DNA from: Streptomyces sp. H27-C3
GTDB taxonomy: Bacteria; Actinomycetota; Actinomycetes; Streptomycetales; Streptomycetaceae
Assembly (NCBI RefSeq): GCF_030063415.1
Contig: NZ_JASITA010000016.1
Span: 62,001-126,000 of the forward strand
Direction: 5' to 3'
DNA length: 64,000 nucleotides
The notes below the pieces were generated by a model, which worked only from the letters and a program-made list of their open reading frames with translations, made no database searches and was not told the DNA's origin. Below are positions 52,861-61,219 of the stretch, in pieces; position 1 is the first letter of the stretch; each line of letters opens with the position of its first letter. The position numbers and the translations under genes were made by a program.

Positions 52861-52888
52861 TGTCATCGGAGCTCATGACAAATGTCAT
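52861..52888 (-). promoter_or_regulatory. candidate operator of the ABC/two-component operon
   Basis: Three alternating half-sites TGTCAT, ATGACA and TGTCAT lie 44-71 bp upstream of the ATPase start. The arrangement suits binding of a dimeric NarL-type regulator, probably the product of the last gene in the operon. Confidence 0.55.
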
Positions 52889-52902
52889 CGGGGTGCGCAC
52901 AC

Positions 52903-52939
52903 GAAGAAGACCCCGGTCGCGTGGACCGGGGCCTTCTTA
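52903..52939. terminator. terminator of tRNA-Gly(GCC) copy 2
   Basis: GAAGAAGACCCCGGTC pairs with GACCGGGGCCTTCTT with one mismatch. It is a near-copy of 48495-48531. Confidence 0.8.
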
Positions 52940-52947
52940 CTTCGCTG

Positions 52948-53020
52948 AGCGGACGACCAGGTTCGAACTGGCGACCTCAACCTTGGCAAGGTTGCGCTCT
53001 ACCAACTGAGCTACGTCCGC
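52948..53020 (-). tRNA. tRNA-Gly (GCC), copy 2
   Basis: Identical to 48540-48612 over the full 73 bp, with matching 3' flank and terminator. Confidence 0.96.
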
Positions 53021-53098
53021 AGTGCAACCGGCCCGAACCTGCGGGCGGTGCGAGCATCATCCTACCGGATCCACCGGAGTGGTCGGTGAGCGATGCAG

Positions 53099-53170
53099 AG
53101 CGGGTGACAGGAATTGCACACTGCGCCTTCCCCCTGGAAGGGGGATGTTCTACTACTGAACTACACCCGC
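53099..53170 (-). tRNA. tRNA-Gly (TCC)
   Basis: GCGGGTG acceptor, anticodon stem CCCCC/GGGGG with loop TTCCA, anticodon TCC. The 72-bp gene ends 78 bp before tRNA-Gly(GCC) copy 2 on the same strand. Confidence 0.92.
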
Positions 53171-53330
53171 ACGCTGCTGGGGGCCCGGCTTTTCGGCCTT
53201 GCCCTTCGGCGTGCTCCGAACTCTAGCCGACGTTCAGGGGTGCAATGCAAGTCGGTAGTTCAGCCACTCCCCGGCCGGGCTCCGGACGGCCCCCGGCCGG
53301 ACCGCTGCCGGGCTCCGGCGCGACCTCGGT

Positions 53331-53378
53331 CGCACCTCGGTCGCCGGCCCCCGGACCGGGGACCGCGACCGAGGTGCG
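53331..53378 (-). terminator. terminator of the Lsr2 gene
   Basis: CGCACCTCGGTCGC pairs with GCGACCGAGGTGCG (14 bp), 4 bp past the stop codon. The preceding gap 53171-53330 has only short cggccccgg-like repeats. Confidence 0.8.
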
Positions 53379-53382
53379 GACC

Positions 53383-53703
53383 TCAGACCGACGCCGCGGT
53401 GAAGGCCTCGTAGACCTTCTTCGGGATGCGCCCGCGGGCCGGCACGTCCATCTGGTGCGAGCGGGCCCATGCGCGGACCGCCGCCGGGTCGGGGGCGACG
53501 TCGGTGTGCCGGTAGACCTTGCCGGACCTCGACTGCTTTCGGCCCGCCTCCAGGAACGGCTCCAGGGAGGTGCGCAGTTTCTTTGCATTGGCGGGATTCA
53601 GGTCGATCTCGTACGACTTCCCGTCCAGGCCGAACGTGACCGTTTCCGCTGCTTCCCCTCCGTCGATGTCGTCGGAGAGCGTGACCACGACGCGCTGAGC
53701 CAC
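53383..53703 (-). CDS. lsr2: Lsr2-family nucleoid-associated protein
   Basis: GTG at 53703 follows GGAAAGGACC. The 106-residue protein has the N-terminal oligomerisation strand pair (VAQRVVVTLSDDIDGGEAAE) and the C-terminal DNA-binding domain with AT-hook-like core ARGRIPKKVYEAF. Lsr2 binds AT-rich DNA and silences horizontally acquired genes. Genomes often have a second copy (LsrL); which one this is cannot be told here. The upstream 300 bp (53704-54016) are AT-richer than the surroundings and may be an autoregulatory target. Confidence 0.93.
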   Translation of the reverse strand: MAQRVVVTLSDDIDGGEAAETVTFGLDGKSYEIDLNPANAKKLRTSLEPFLEAGRKQSRSGKVYRHTDVAPDPAAVRAWARSHQMDVPARGRIPKKVYEAFTAASV

Positions 53704-54016
53704 GGATATCGGTCCTTTCCTGCGGCAACACCGCGTCTGACATGCGGCGACACCGGCCATCCGGCGGATTTGGGGCAATGCTGATTTTCTTGCTATTCCT
53801 TTGTACAGCGACAAGCATTGCATTGTGAAGCCCAGTTAATTTCATCCGCGTGTCCATGCGCAATCGGGGGCGCCCATTTTTCCTCGATTTTCCCTCGGGT
53901 TGTCGCCGCCGATACCGGAACGTGATCGGCGTCAACCGATATCTACCCGCGTAGAATTTCTGGGCGGGTACGCTGACTGAACCGCCTTACGCACCACACC
54001 ACCACCGGGAGTGCCC

Positions 54017-54268
54017 GTGGCACGCGTCGTAGTCGACGTCATGCTCAAGCCCGAGATTCTCGACCCGCAGGGCCAGGCGGTGCAGCGTGCGCTGCCCCGG
54101 CTTGGCTTCGAGGGAATCGCGGACGTACGTCAGGGAAAGCGCTTCGAGCTGGAGGTCGAGGGACCGGTCGATGCCGCCGCCCTCGCCCGCATCAATCAGA
54201 TGGCCGAAACTTTCCTCGCCAACACCGTCATCGAGGACTTCACCGTGAAGGTGGAGGAGTCGAAGTGA
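54017..54268 (+). CDS. purS: phosphoribosylformylglycinamidine synthase subunit PurS
   Basis: GTG at 54017 follows GGGAG. The 83-residue subunit (VARVVVDVMLKPEILDPQGQ) bridges PurQ and PurL in the FGAR amidotransferase complex. Its stop overlaps the purQ start (GTGA). Confidence 0.96.
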   Translation: MARVVVDVMLKPEILDPQGQAVQRALPRLGFEGIADVRQGKRFELEVEGPVDAAALARINQMAETFLANTVIEDFTVKVEESK

Positions 54269-54945
54269 CCGCTCGCATCGGAGTCGTCACCTTCCCAGGG
54301 ACGCTCGACGACCGGGACAGCCTGCGCGCCGTCCGGATCGCGGGCGCCGAGCCGGTCTCTCTGTGGCACCGCGACAAGGACCTCAAGCAGGTCGACGCGG
54401 TGGTGCTCGCGGGAGGCTTCTCCTACGGCGACTACCTGCGGGCCGGGGCGATTTCGCGCTTCTCGCCGGTGATGGAGACCGTCATCGAGCAGGCGAAGGC
54501 CGGTATGCCGGTCCTCGGAATCTGCAACGGTTTCCAGGTGCTGACCGAGTCGCACCTGCTGCCCGGCGCGATGCTCCGCAACAATCACCTGCACTTCATC
54601 TGCCGCGACCAGAAGCTGCGGGTGGAAAGCGCGGAGACCGCCTGGACCGCCGATTACACGGCCGGTCAGGAAATCTCCGTACCCCTCAAGAACATCGACG
54701 GCCGGTACGTCGCCGACGAGCACACGCTCGACGAGCTGGAGGCCGAGGGCCGGGTCGCCTTCCGCTACCTCGACGGAAACCCGAACGGCTCGCTGCGCGA
54801 CATCGCCGGCATCAGCAATGCCGCGGGCAATGTCGTCGGCCTGATGCCGCACCCGGAGCACGCCGTGGACCCGCTGGTCGGCACCGGGCGCACCGACGGC
54901 CTCGGATTCTTCACCTCGATCCTCAAGAAGCTGGTCAACGCATGA
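54265..54945 (+). CDS. purQ: phosphoribosylformylglycinamidine synthase subunit PurQ
   Basis: The glutaminase subunit supplies ammonia for FGAM formation. The class I amidotransferase triad is Cys in VLGICNGFQVL and His/Glu in GLMPHPEHAVD. The oxyanion strand is VLAGGFSYGDYL. GTG start and ATGA junction with purL show tight coupling. Length 226 residues is normal. Confidence 0.97.
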   Translation: MTARIGVVTFPGTLDDRDSLRAVRIAGAEPVSLWHRDKDLKQVDAVVLAGGFSYGDYLRAGAISRFSPVMETVIEQAKAGMPVLGICNGFQVLTESHLLPGAMLRNNHLHFICRDQKLRVESAETAWTADYTAGQEISVPLKNIDGRYVADEHTLDELEAEGRVAFRYLDGNPNGSLRDIAGISNAAGNVVGLMPHPEHAVDPLVGTGRTDGLGFFTSILKKLVNA

Positions 54946-57230
54946 GCCTCGACACGGTCAAGCACGCGACCGAGACCCCGGACGCCGAGCAGCCCTGGGC
55001 CGAACTCGGCCTGAAGCAGGACGAGTACGCGCGCATTCGCGAGATCCTTGAGCGCCGTCCGACCGGCGCCGAGCTCGCCATGTACTCCGTGATGTGGTCC
55101 GAGCACTGCTCGTACAAGAGCAGCAAGGTCCACCTCAAGCAGTTCAGCGAGAAGGTCCCGCCGAACGACGCGATGCTCGTCGGCATCGGCGAGAACGCCG
55201 GCGTGGTGGACATCGGCCAGGGTTACGCCGTCACCTTCAAGGTCGAGTCGCACAACCACCCCTCGTACATCGAGCCCTACCAGGGCGCGGCCACGGGCGT
55301 CGGCGGCATCGTCCGCGACATCCTGGCGATGGGCGCCCGCCCGGTCGCCGTCGTCGACCCGCTGCGCTTCGGCGCGGCCGACCACCCCGACACCAGGCGC
55401 GTGCTGCCCGGTGTCGTCTCCGGCATCGGCGGCTACGGCAACTGCCTGGGCCTGCCGAACATCGGCGGCGAGGTCGTCTTCGACGAGTGCTACCAGGGCA
55501 ACCCGCTGGTCAACGCCGGCTGCATCGGCGTCATGAAGCACGAGGACATCCACCTCGCCAAGGCCAGCGGCCCAGGCAACAAGGTGATCCTCTACGGCGC
55601 CAGGACCGGCGGCGACGGCATCGGCGGCGTCTCGGTCCTCGCGTCCGAGACCTTCACGGATGCGTCAGCGGCTGGCGCCGCGGGCGCGAAGCCCACCAAG
55701 CGTCCCGCCGTGCAGGTCGGCGACCCCTTCCAGGAGAAGCTCCTCATCGAGTGCACCCTGGAGATCTTCCGCGAGGACCTGGTGGACGGCATCCAGGACC
55801 TGGGCGGCGCGGGCCTGTCCTGCGCGACCTCGGAGCTGGCTTCGGCCGGGTCCGGCGGGATGCGCGTGGAACTGGACAGCGTTCCGCTGCGCGACTCCTC
55901 GCTCTCGCCCGAGGAAATCCTCATGAGCGAGTCGCAGGAGCGCATGTGCGCGATCGTGGAGCCCGGCAAGGTCGATCGCTTCATGGAGATCTGCGAGAAG
56001 TGGGACGTCATCGCGACCGTCATCGGTGAGGTCACCGAGGGCACCCAGCTGGAGATCTTCTGGCACGGCGAGCAGATCGTCGACGTACCGCCGCGGTCCG
56101 TGGCGCACGAGGGCCCGACGTACCACCGGCCTTTCGCCCGCCCGTCCTGGCAGGACGCGCTCCAGGCGGACGACGCCAACAAGCTGGCTCGGCCCACGAA
56201 TTCGGCCGAGCTGCGGGGGCAGGTACTCAAGCTGGTCGGCTCGCCGAACCAGGCTTCGAAGTCCTGGATCACCGACCAGTACGACCGCTTCGTGCAGGGC
56301 AACACGGTGCTCGCCCAGCCCGAGGACGCAGGTATGGTGCGGGTCGACGAGGACACCAACCTCGGTGTCGCCATCGCGACGGACGGCAACGGCCGGTTCG
56401 CGAAGCTCGACCCGTACACCGGCGCGCAGCTCGCGCTGGCCGAGTCGTACCGCAATGTCGCCGCGTCCGGCGCCAAGCCGCTCGCCATCTCCGACTGCCT
56501 GAACTTCGGCTCCCCCGAGGACCCGGACGTCATGTGGCAGTTCGCTGAGGCGTGTCGTGGACTGGCCGACGGCTGCCAGCAGTTGGGCACCCCGGTGACC
56601 GGCGGCAATGTCTCGCTCTACAACCAGACCGGCGACACGGCCATCCACCCGACGCCCGTCGTCGCGGTGCTCGGCGTGATCGACGACGTGACGCGGCGCA
56701 CCCCCGTCGCCTTCGCGGAAGAGGGCCAGCTCCTCTACCTGCTCGGCGACACCCACGAGGAACTGGGCGGCTCCGCCTGGTCGCAGGTCGTGCACAACCA
56801 CCTCGGCGGCATGCCGCCCAAGGTCGACCTGGACCGCGAGAAGCTGCTCGGCGAGATCCTGATCTCGGGCTCGCGCGACGGCATGGTCGACGCGGCGCAC
56901 GACCTGAGCGACGGCGGCCTGATCCAGGCCGTCACCGAGTCCTGCCTGCGGGGCGGGAAGGGCGCGCGGCTGGTCGTGCCGGACGGGCTGGACCCGTTCC
57001 TCTTCCTGTTCTCCGAGTCGGCGGGCCGGGCGATCGTGTCCGTGCCGCGCAGCGAGGAGCTCAGGTTCAACGACATGTGCGGGGCGCGTGGCTTGCCGGT
57101 CACCCGCATCGGTGTCGTGGACGGCGACGAGGTCGAGGTGCAGGGCCAGTTCAGCATCCCGCTGAGCGAGCTCCGTACGGCGCACGAGGAGACCATCCCG
57201 GGCCTGTTCGCCGACACCACCACCGCCTGA
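54942..57230 (+). CDS. purL: phosphoribosylformylglycinamidine synthase subunit PurL
   Basis: The synthetase subunit converts FGAR, ATP and ammonia to FGAM. ATG at 54942 overlaps the purQ stop. The 762-residue small-type PurL has MYSVMWSEHCSYKSSK, KVESHNHPSYIEPYQGAATG, the second-half LAESYRNVAASGAKPLAISD and DGMVDAAHDLSDGGLIQAV motifs. A terminator follows 10 bp after the stop. Confidence 0.98.
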   Translation: MSLDTVKHATETPDAEQPWAELGLKQDEYARIREILERRPTGAELAMYSVMWSEHCSYKSSKVHLKQFSEKVPPNDAMLVGIGENAGVVDIGQGYAVTFKVESHNHPSYIEPYQGAATGVGGIVRDILAMGARPVAVVDPLRFGAADHPDTRRVLPGVVSGIGGYGNCLGLPNIGGEVVFDECYQGNPLVNAGCIGVMKHEDIHLAKASGPGNKVILYGARTGGDGIGGVSVLASETFTDASAAGAAGAKPTKRPAVQVGDPFQEKLLIECTLEIFREDLVDGIQDLGGAGLSCATSELASAGSGGMRVELDSVPLRDSSLSPEEILMSESQERMCAIVEPGKVDRFMEICEKWDVIATVIGEVTEGTQLEIFWHGEQIVDVPPRSVAHEGPTYHRPFARPSWQDALQADDANKLARPTNSAELRGQVLKLVGSPNQASKSWITDQYDRFVQGNTVLAQPEDAGMVRVDEDTNLGVAIATDGNGRFAKLDPYTGAQLALAESYRNVAASGAKPLAISDCLNFGSPEDPDVMWQFAEACRGLADGCQQLGTPVTGGNVSLYNQTGDTAIHPTPVVAVLGVIDDVTRRTPVAFAEEGQLLYLLGDTHEELGGSAWSQVVHNHLGGMPPKVDLDREKLLGEILISGSRDGMVDAAHDLSDGGLIQAVTESCLRGGKGARLVVPDGLDPFLFLFSESAGRAIVSVPRSEELRFNDMCGARGLPVTRIGVVDGDEVEVQGQFSIPLSELRTAHEETIPGLFADTTTA

Positions 57231-57240
57231 CCGTACGAGC

Positions 57241-57279
57241 ACAGTGCCCCCGCCCGGACGGTTCGGGCGGGGGCACTGT
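57241..57279 (+). terminator. terminator of purSQL
   Basis: ACAGTGCCCCCGCCCG pairs with CGGGCGGGGGCACTGT (16 bp) with a 7-nt loop. Confidence 0.9.
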
Positions 57280-57299
57280 CGTCTCCCCCTTGTGCGGGA

Positions 57300-57315
57300 T
57301 TACGTAATTACGTAA
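57300..57315 (+). promoter_or_regulatory. palindromic operator upstream of the ArsR-like gene
   Basis: TTACGTAATTACGTAA is a perfect 16-bp palindrome made of two TTACGTAA units, 10 bp before the ATG. It overlaps the ribosome-site and promoter zone, so binding would block the gene; autoregulation is likely. Confidence 0.7.
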
Positions 57316-57325
57316 AGTTGGTGTC

Positions 57326-57838
57326 ATGGAGCTTGAGCAGCGCGTCGCGGAGCTGGAACGACGCATCGTGGCGCTGGAGAGCACGGACCGGGAAGCCGTC
57401 GGGAGCGCCCCGGCGGTGGGCCTCGGCGACGAATTCTGGGCGCTCGAAGGGCTCAGGAGGCTGCTCGCCGGGGCCGGGGCGGCCGACGGCGGTGTGCTGT
57501 TCACCGGGGCGGTGCGACTGCCGACGGGGGAGCGGTACGAGTGGCAGGAGGGCGCGCTCACCGAAGGCGTCCTCGACACCGACTGGGCACGGGCCGCCGA
57601 GTGCTTCGCCGCGCTCGGGAACCCGGTCCGGCTGCGGCTGCTGCGCGAGATCCTCGGAGGTCGGCGCACCGCCGCCGAGCTGACCGAGCTCGACGAGGTC
57701 GGCACGACCGGCCAGATCTACCACCACCTGCGCCAACTGACCGGCGCGGGCTGGCTGCACACGGCCACGCGAGGGCGTTACGAGGTGCCCGCGGGCCGGG
57801 TGGTGCCGTTGCTGGTGATGCTGGCCGCGGCTGCCTGA
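57326..57838 (+). CDS. ArsR-like winged-helix transcriptional regulator
   Basis: The 170-residue protein starts MELEQRVAELERRIVALEST, a leucine-zipper-like coiled coil, then a domain of unknown type, then an ArsR-type winged helix (FAALGNPVRLRLLREILGGR ... GTTGQIYHHLRQLTGAGWLH). No metal-binding Cys pair is seen. It is followed after 33 bp by the broken M23 gene, which was probably its target or operon partner. Confidence 0.88.
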   Translation: MELEQRVAELERRIVALESTDREAVGSAPAVGLGDEFWALEGLRRLLAGAGAADGGVLFTGAVRLPTGERYEWQEGALTEGVLDTDWARAAECFAALGNPVRLRLLREILGGRRTAAELTELDEVGTTGQIYHHLRQLTGAGWLHTATRGRYEVPAGRVVPLLVMLAAAA

Positions 57839-57871
57839 CAACCCCGTAACCCTGGCGATCAAGGGGGAACC

Positions 57872-58890
57872 ATGACCGCGGCACGTCTGTTCGCGAACCT
57901 GTACCGCTGCCTCGCGGTGGCATTCTTCGCACGCGTCGTCGCAGCGGTATTCGCCGACCATCCCTTCGCCCTCTGGTGGGTGGCGCTGCCCCTGCTCGCG
58001 GCTTACGACCTCGGGGGCAATAGTGCGCGGGCTCCCGACGCCCTGCGCCTCCGACTCCGCCTCCGACTCCGGCGTTGTCGTCGGTCGACGACGCTCCGCG
58101 TCGCCTCCCTCCTCCGCCTTGGACGCGAAGCCGCAGGACGCCGCTCGCTGATCCACGCTCCATGGCCCCCGAGGTCGTTACGCCGTCACCATTGCCCGGG
58201 GCCGCATCGCCCACCGCCGCACGGCCGGCCGGGCCGCGGCACCCCGTCGAGGTCGCACAACCGGTCACCGGCCGTTGGCTGGCGCTCAACAGCCCGGCCG
58301 ACAAGACCCCGAGCCACGGCACGCACCAGTACGGCCAGACCTTCGCGATCGACATCGTGGCCGAGCCGGAGGCCGGGCTGGGTTCCGCCACTCGTCCCGG
58401 CTTCGCCTGGTTGCGGCCGGTCGTCCGGCGCCCCGCCGTCTTCCCGGCCTTCGGCGTCCCGCTGCTCGCGGTGCGGGAGGGAACGGTCGTACGGGCCACC
58501 GACCGTTAGTGTGACCACCTCAGCCGCAACTCGCTCCCGGCGCTGCTCTACCTCCTGTTCGCCGAGGGGGAGGCGCGGGCCGTCTTCGGCGGCGCGAGCC
58601 GGGTCGTGGGTAACCATCTGGTGCTCGATCTGGGCGACGTGACGTACGCCATGTACGCGCATCTTCAACAGGGTTCACTGACCGTCAGTCTCGACGACCG
58701 GGTCGAGCGCGGCCAGGTGCCGGCCCGCTGCGGCAACTCCGGCAACACCACCGAACCCCATCGGCACTTCCAGCTGATGGACGGCCCCGACCCGGACACG
58801 TCCTACGGCATTCCGTTCACCTGGACCGGCCTCGGAGTCCCGCGCAACGGCGCGCACTTGACGGTGATTCGGCGCCGGTGTCGGACCCAG
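57872..58890 (+). pseudogene. disrupted M23-family metallopeptidase gene
   Basis: The start encodes MTAARLFANLYRCLAVAFFA and a second helix up to WWVALPLLAAY. There a 178-bp element with inverted ends (58003-58180) interrupts it. The peptidase resumes in a different frame with VTGRWLALNSPADKTPSHGT, HQYGQTFAID, then a TAG at 58507, and continues with YLLFAEGEAR, NHLVLDLGDVTYAMYAHLQQ and GNSGNTTEPHRHFQLMDGPD. The zinc ligands (H...D and HRH) are intact, so decay is recent. The natural stop also seems lost and the frame runs into the next gene. End is approximate. Confidence 0.8.
58003..58180. mobile_element. 178-bp MITE-like element (copy c of dispersed palindrome)
   Basis: The ends are the 16-bp arm ttacgacctcgggggc and its inverted partner (one mismatch). 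Next to the right arm, gctccat and gctgatccac match the centre of the 24.5-kb copy, the latter inverted. The interior has cgcctccgactc repeats and a GTCGTC/GACGAC hairpin but no gene. It interrupts the M23 gene. Confidence 0.65.
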
Positions 58891-58906
58891 GAGTTAATGT
58901 CGGCTC

Positions 58907-59710
58907 ATGCCTCCGGCCCAGAAGCGCACGCGCCGTTACGACCCCGCGAAGACCCGCGCCGCCGTCCTCGCTCAGATCGACCATGTGCGAGAGGCGTTCC
59001 GGGCGCTGACGCCCGAGCAGCTCGCGCTGCCCACGCACCTCGGGGACTGGACGGTCCATGAGCTGGCGGCGCATCTCACGATGGTCGTGGGGACGATCAG
59101 CGGCAACCTGGAGGGTCCCGCCCCCCTCAAGCAGGAACTCGCCCTGCTCGAATGGCCGTTCGCGACGGTCAAGCACGCCGGGGACATCGCCGAGGACACC
59201 AGGGGCATCGCCGCTTCGGCGCCGGGCCCCGATGCGCTGGTCGAGCTGTTCGACCGGACGGTGGCACGCGTCGTCGAACTGCTGGCGACTGCGCCGGACG
59301 ACCGGCTCGTCGCGGCCCGCCCCGGCGCGATGCGCCTCGACGACTTCCTGGTCAGCCGCACGGTGGAGCTGATCGTCCACACCGACGACCTGAACCGGGC
59401 TGCGGGCCTGACCGTCCCGTTCGACCGCCAGGCGCTGGCGGCCTGCACCCGGCTGCTCGCCGACGCGCTCGCGGTGAAGGCGCCGGGCGGCTCGGTGGAG
59501 GTACGGATCCCGCCGTACGCGGTGGTGCAGTGCGTGGAGGGCCCCCGGCACACGCGCGGCACCCCGCCGAACGTGGTCGAGACGGACCCGCTGACGTGGA
59601 TCCGGCTGGCGACGGGCCGGCTGGGGTGGGCGGAGGCACGGGCCGAGGCGAAGGCCAGCGCGAGCGGGGAGCGGGCGGACCTTTCGCAGCTGCTGCCGAT
59701 CCTGGGGTAG
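58907..59710 (+). CDS. DinB/maleylpyruvate isomerase-like (mycothiol-type) sterol carrier family protein
   Basis: ATG at 58907. Residues about 20-170 are a four-helix MDMPI/DinB fold (VREAFRALTPEQLALPTHLG, WTVHELAAHLTMVVG with the metal-binding His, VSRTVELIVHTDDLNRAAGL). Residues about 180-265 are an SCP2-like C-terminal domain (PYAVVQCVEGPRHTRG, TDPLTWIRLATGR). Such proteins are often mycothiol-dependent transferases or isomerases; substrate unknown. 267 residues. Confidence 0.85.
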   Translation: MPPAQKRTRRYDPAKTRAAVLAQIDHVREAFRALTPEQLALPTHLGDWTVHELAAHLTMVVGTISGNLEGPAPLKQELALLEWPFATVKHAGDIAEDTRGIAASAPGPDALVELFDRTVARVVELLATAPDDRLVAARPGAMRLDDFLVSRTVELIVHTDDLNRAAGLTVPFDRQALAACTRLLADALAVKAPGGSVEVRIPPYAVVQCVEGPRHTRGTPPNVVETDPLTWIRLATGRLGWAEARAEAKASASGERADLSQLLPILG

Positions 59711-59822
59711 CGGCCGGTGTCCGTGGGGCTGTTCCCCACCCCGCCCCTTCCCGGCTGTGACACTGTGCGGCTGCCGCCGCGTGGCGGGGGTCGGCCCCGG
59801 ACCCCGGACGCCCTTCGGGCGT

Positions 59823-60007
59823 GTCCTCAATCGCCGGACGGGCTGAATTCTTTCCGGGATGCTGCGCCCGGGGGACCGGGGCCGGGGGTCAAGCTGCCCC
59901 GGCCCATCTCAGCCGGTCCTGCGTTTGAGGACCGGGACCGGGGCGTTGGGCTGCCCTCGTGTGCTCCCACCCCGCCCATTTCAGCCGTCCGGCGTTTGAG
60001 GACCGGG
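59823..60007. repeat. three copies of a Streptomyces REP-like repeat
   Basis: cagccgtccggcgtttgagg-type units occur at 59823-59847 (inverted), 59903-59936 and 59975-60007. The motif is known to me as widely dispersed between Streptomyces genes. The gap 59711-60115 holds no gene. Confidence 0.7.
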
Positions 60008-60115
60008 GTTGGGGCGGAGCCCCAGTTCGGGAAGGGGCGGGTAGGGGCAAGCCCCGCGCAGCGGACCTCCGCCCCCAAGTGGAACCGGATCCCCCACTCC
60101 CCCCGTCCCATCGCC

Positions 60116-60940
60116 ATGGATATGTCACGCACACGCCTCCCCGCCACTGCCCTGGCCCTCCTCGCCCTGACCGCGACCGCCTGCGGCACGGACACCGGAT
60201 CGAACGCCGGAAGCGACGGCACGGTAAAGCCGGATCTGGCCGTCACCGGGATCGACTGGGCCGTCGAGAGCGTGACCGTGGACGGCAGGAAGATCCCCGC
60301 GCCCGAGGGAACCCGGGTCACGATCGACGACAAGGGGCGCGCCTCCGGCAACAGCGGCTGCAATTCCTTCGGCGCCGAAGCCACCGTCAAGGGCGACACG
60401 ATCACGGTCGGGACGGTCCAGTCCACGGAGATGGCCTGCGAGAAGGACATCCAGAAGTTCGAGGGCAGCCTGCAGGCGGCCTTCACCGGGAAGCTCAAGG
60501 GCAAGGTCGCCGACGACCGCCTGACGCTGACGACGGCGAAGGGCGACAGCATCGCGATGTCGGCCAAGCCTCAGGAGCCCAACGCCAAGCTCACCGAAAC
60601 CCGGTGGAACGTGGAATCGCTGATCAAGGGCAAGAGCGTCACCTCGCTGCCCTCGGACACGGCGGGCAAGGCGGAGCTGATCTTCGGCAAGGACGGTTCG
60701 GTGGGCGGCAGTACCAGCTGCAACAACCTCAGCGGCAAGGCGGCCGTCGCCGGGTCCACCATCACCTTCTCCAAGGTGGCGACGACCCGGAAGATGTGTA
60801 CGCCGGAAGCCATGCGGACCGAGCGGGAACTGCTCAAGATCCTTGACGGCAGGACGAATTACGAGATCAAGGGATCCACCCTGTCCCTCACCGCCGCCGC
60901 CGGCGACGGCCTGGAGGCCAGGGCCGCCAAGCAGAAGTAG
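60116..60940 (+). CDS. META/HslJ-domain lipoprotein
   Basis: The start is ATG 60116 or 60122. A signal peptide ends in lipobox LTATAC (residue about 23), so the protein is membrane-anchored outside. Two META domains follow (WAVESVTVDGRKIPAPEGTR with GNSGCNSFGAEATV; TRWNVESLIKGKSVTSLPSD with GGSTSCNNLSGKAAV), each with the conserved Cys pair. Family members are linked to heat-stress and envelope functions, without a known reaction. 274 residues. Confidence 0.88.
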   Translation: MDMSRTRLPATALALLALTATACGTDTGSNAGSDGTVKPDLAVTGIDWAVESVTVDGRKIPAPEGTRVTIDDKGRASGNSGCNSFGAEATVKGDTITVGTVQSTEMACEKDIQKFEGSLQAAFTGKLKGKVADDRLTLTTAKGDSIAMSAKPQEPNAKLTETRWNVESLIKGKSVTSLPSDTAGKAELIFGKDGSVGGSTSCNNLSGKAAVAGSTITFSKVATTRKMCTPEAMRTERELLKILDGRTNYEIKGSTLSLTAAAGDGLEARAAKQK

Positions 60941-61206
60941 CGGCTCAGGGGGCCGGAGCCGGCCCCTCCCGCGGACCCTCCGGCAGCACCTGCCGCGGCA
61001 CTGAGTGCCGCGGCCAGTCGCCGCCTCTCGGGGAGCCCCCCCATCCGCACCATCACCCCGCCCCGCTTCCGGGGTACCGGCCCAAAGCGGGTGGATCCGG
61101 CGCACACTCTCTCGTACCCCGATCCGGACATACCCCGGAACCCTCCGCTCCGCCCCAGGTGAGCGCCCGTCCACGTCCCTAATTCGGACCAGTGGTCGAT
61201 CTCGCC

Positions 61207-61212
61207 TACACT
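61207..61212 (+). promoter_or_regulatory. -10 box of purF, probably leaderless
   Basis: TACACT ends 7 bp before the purF GTG, with no ribosome site between. The gap 60941-61206 shows no gene. Confidence 0.45.
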
Positions 61213-61219
61213 TGGTGCC

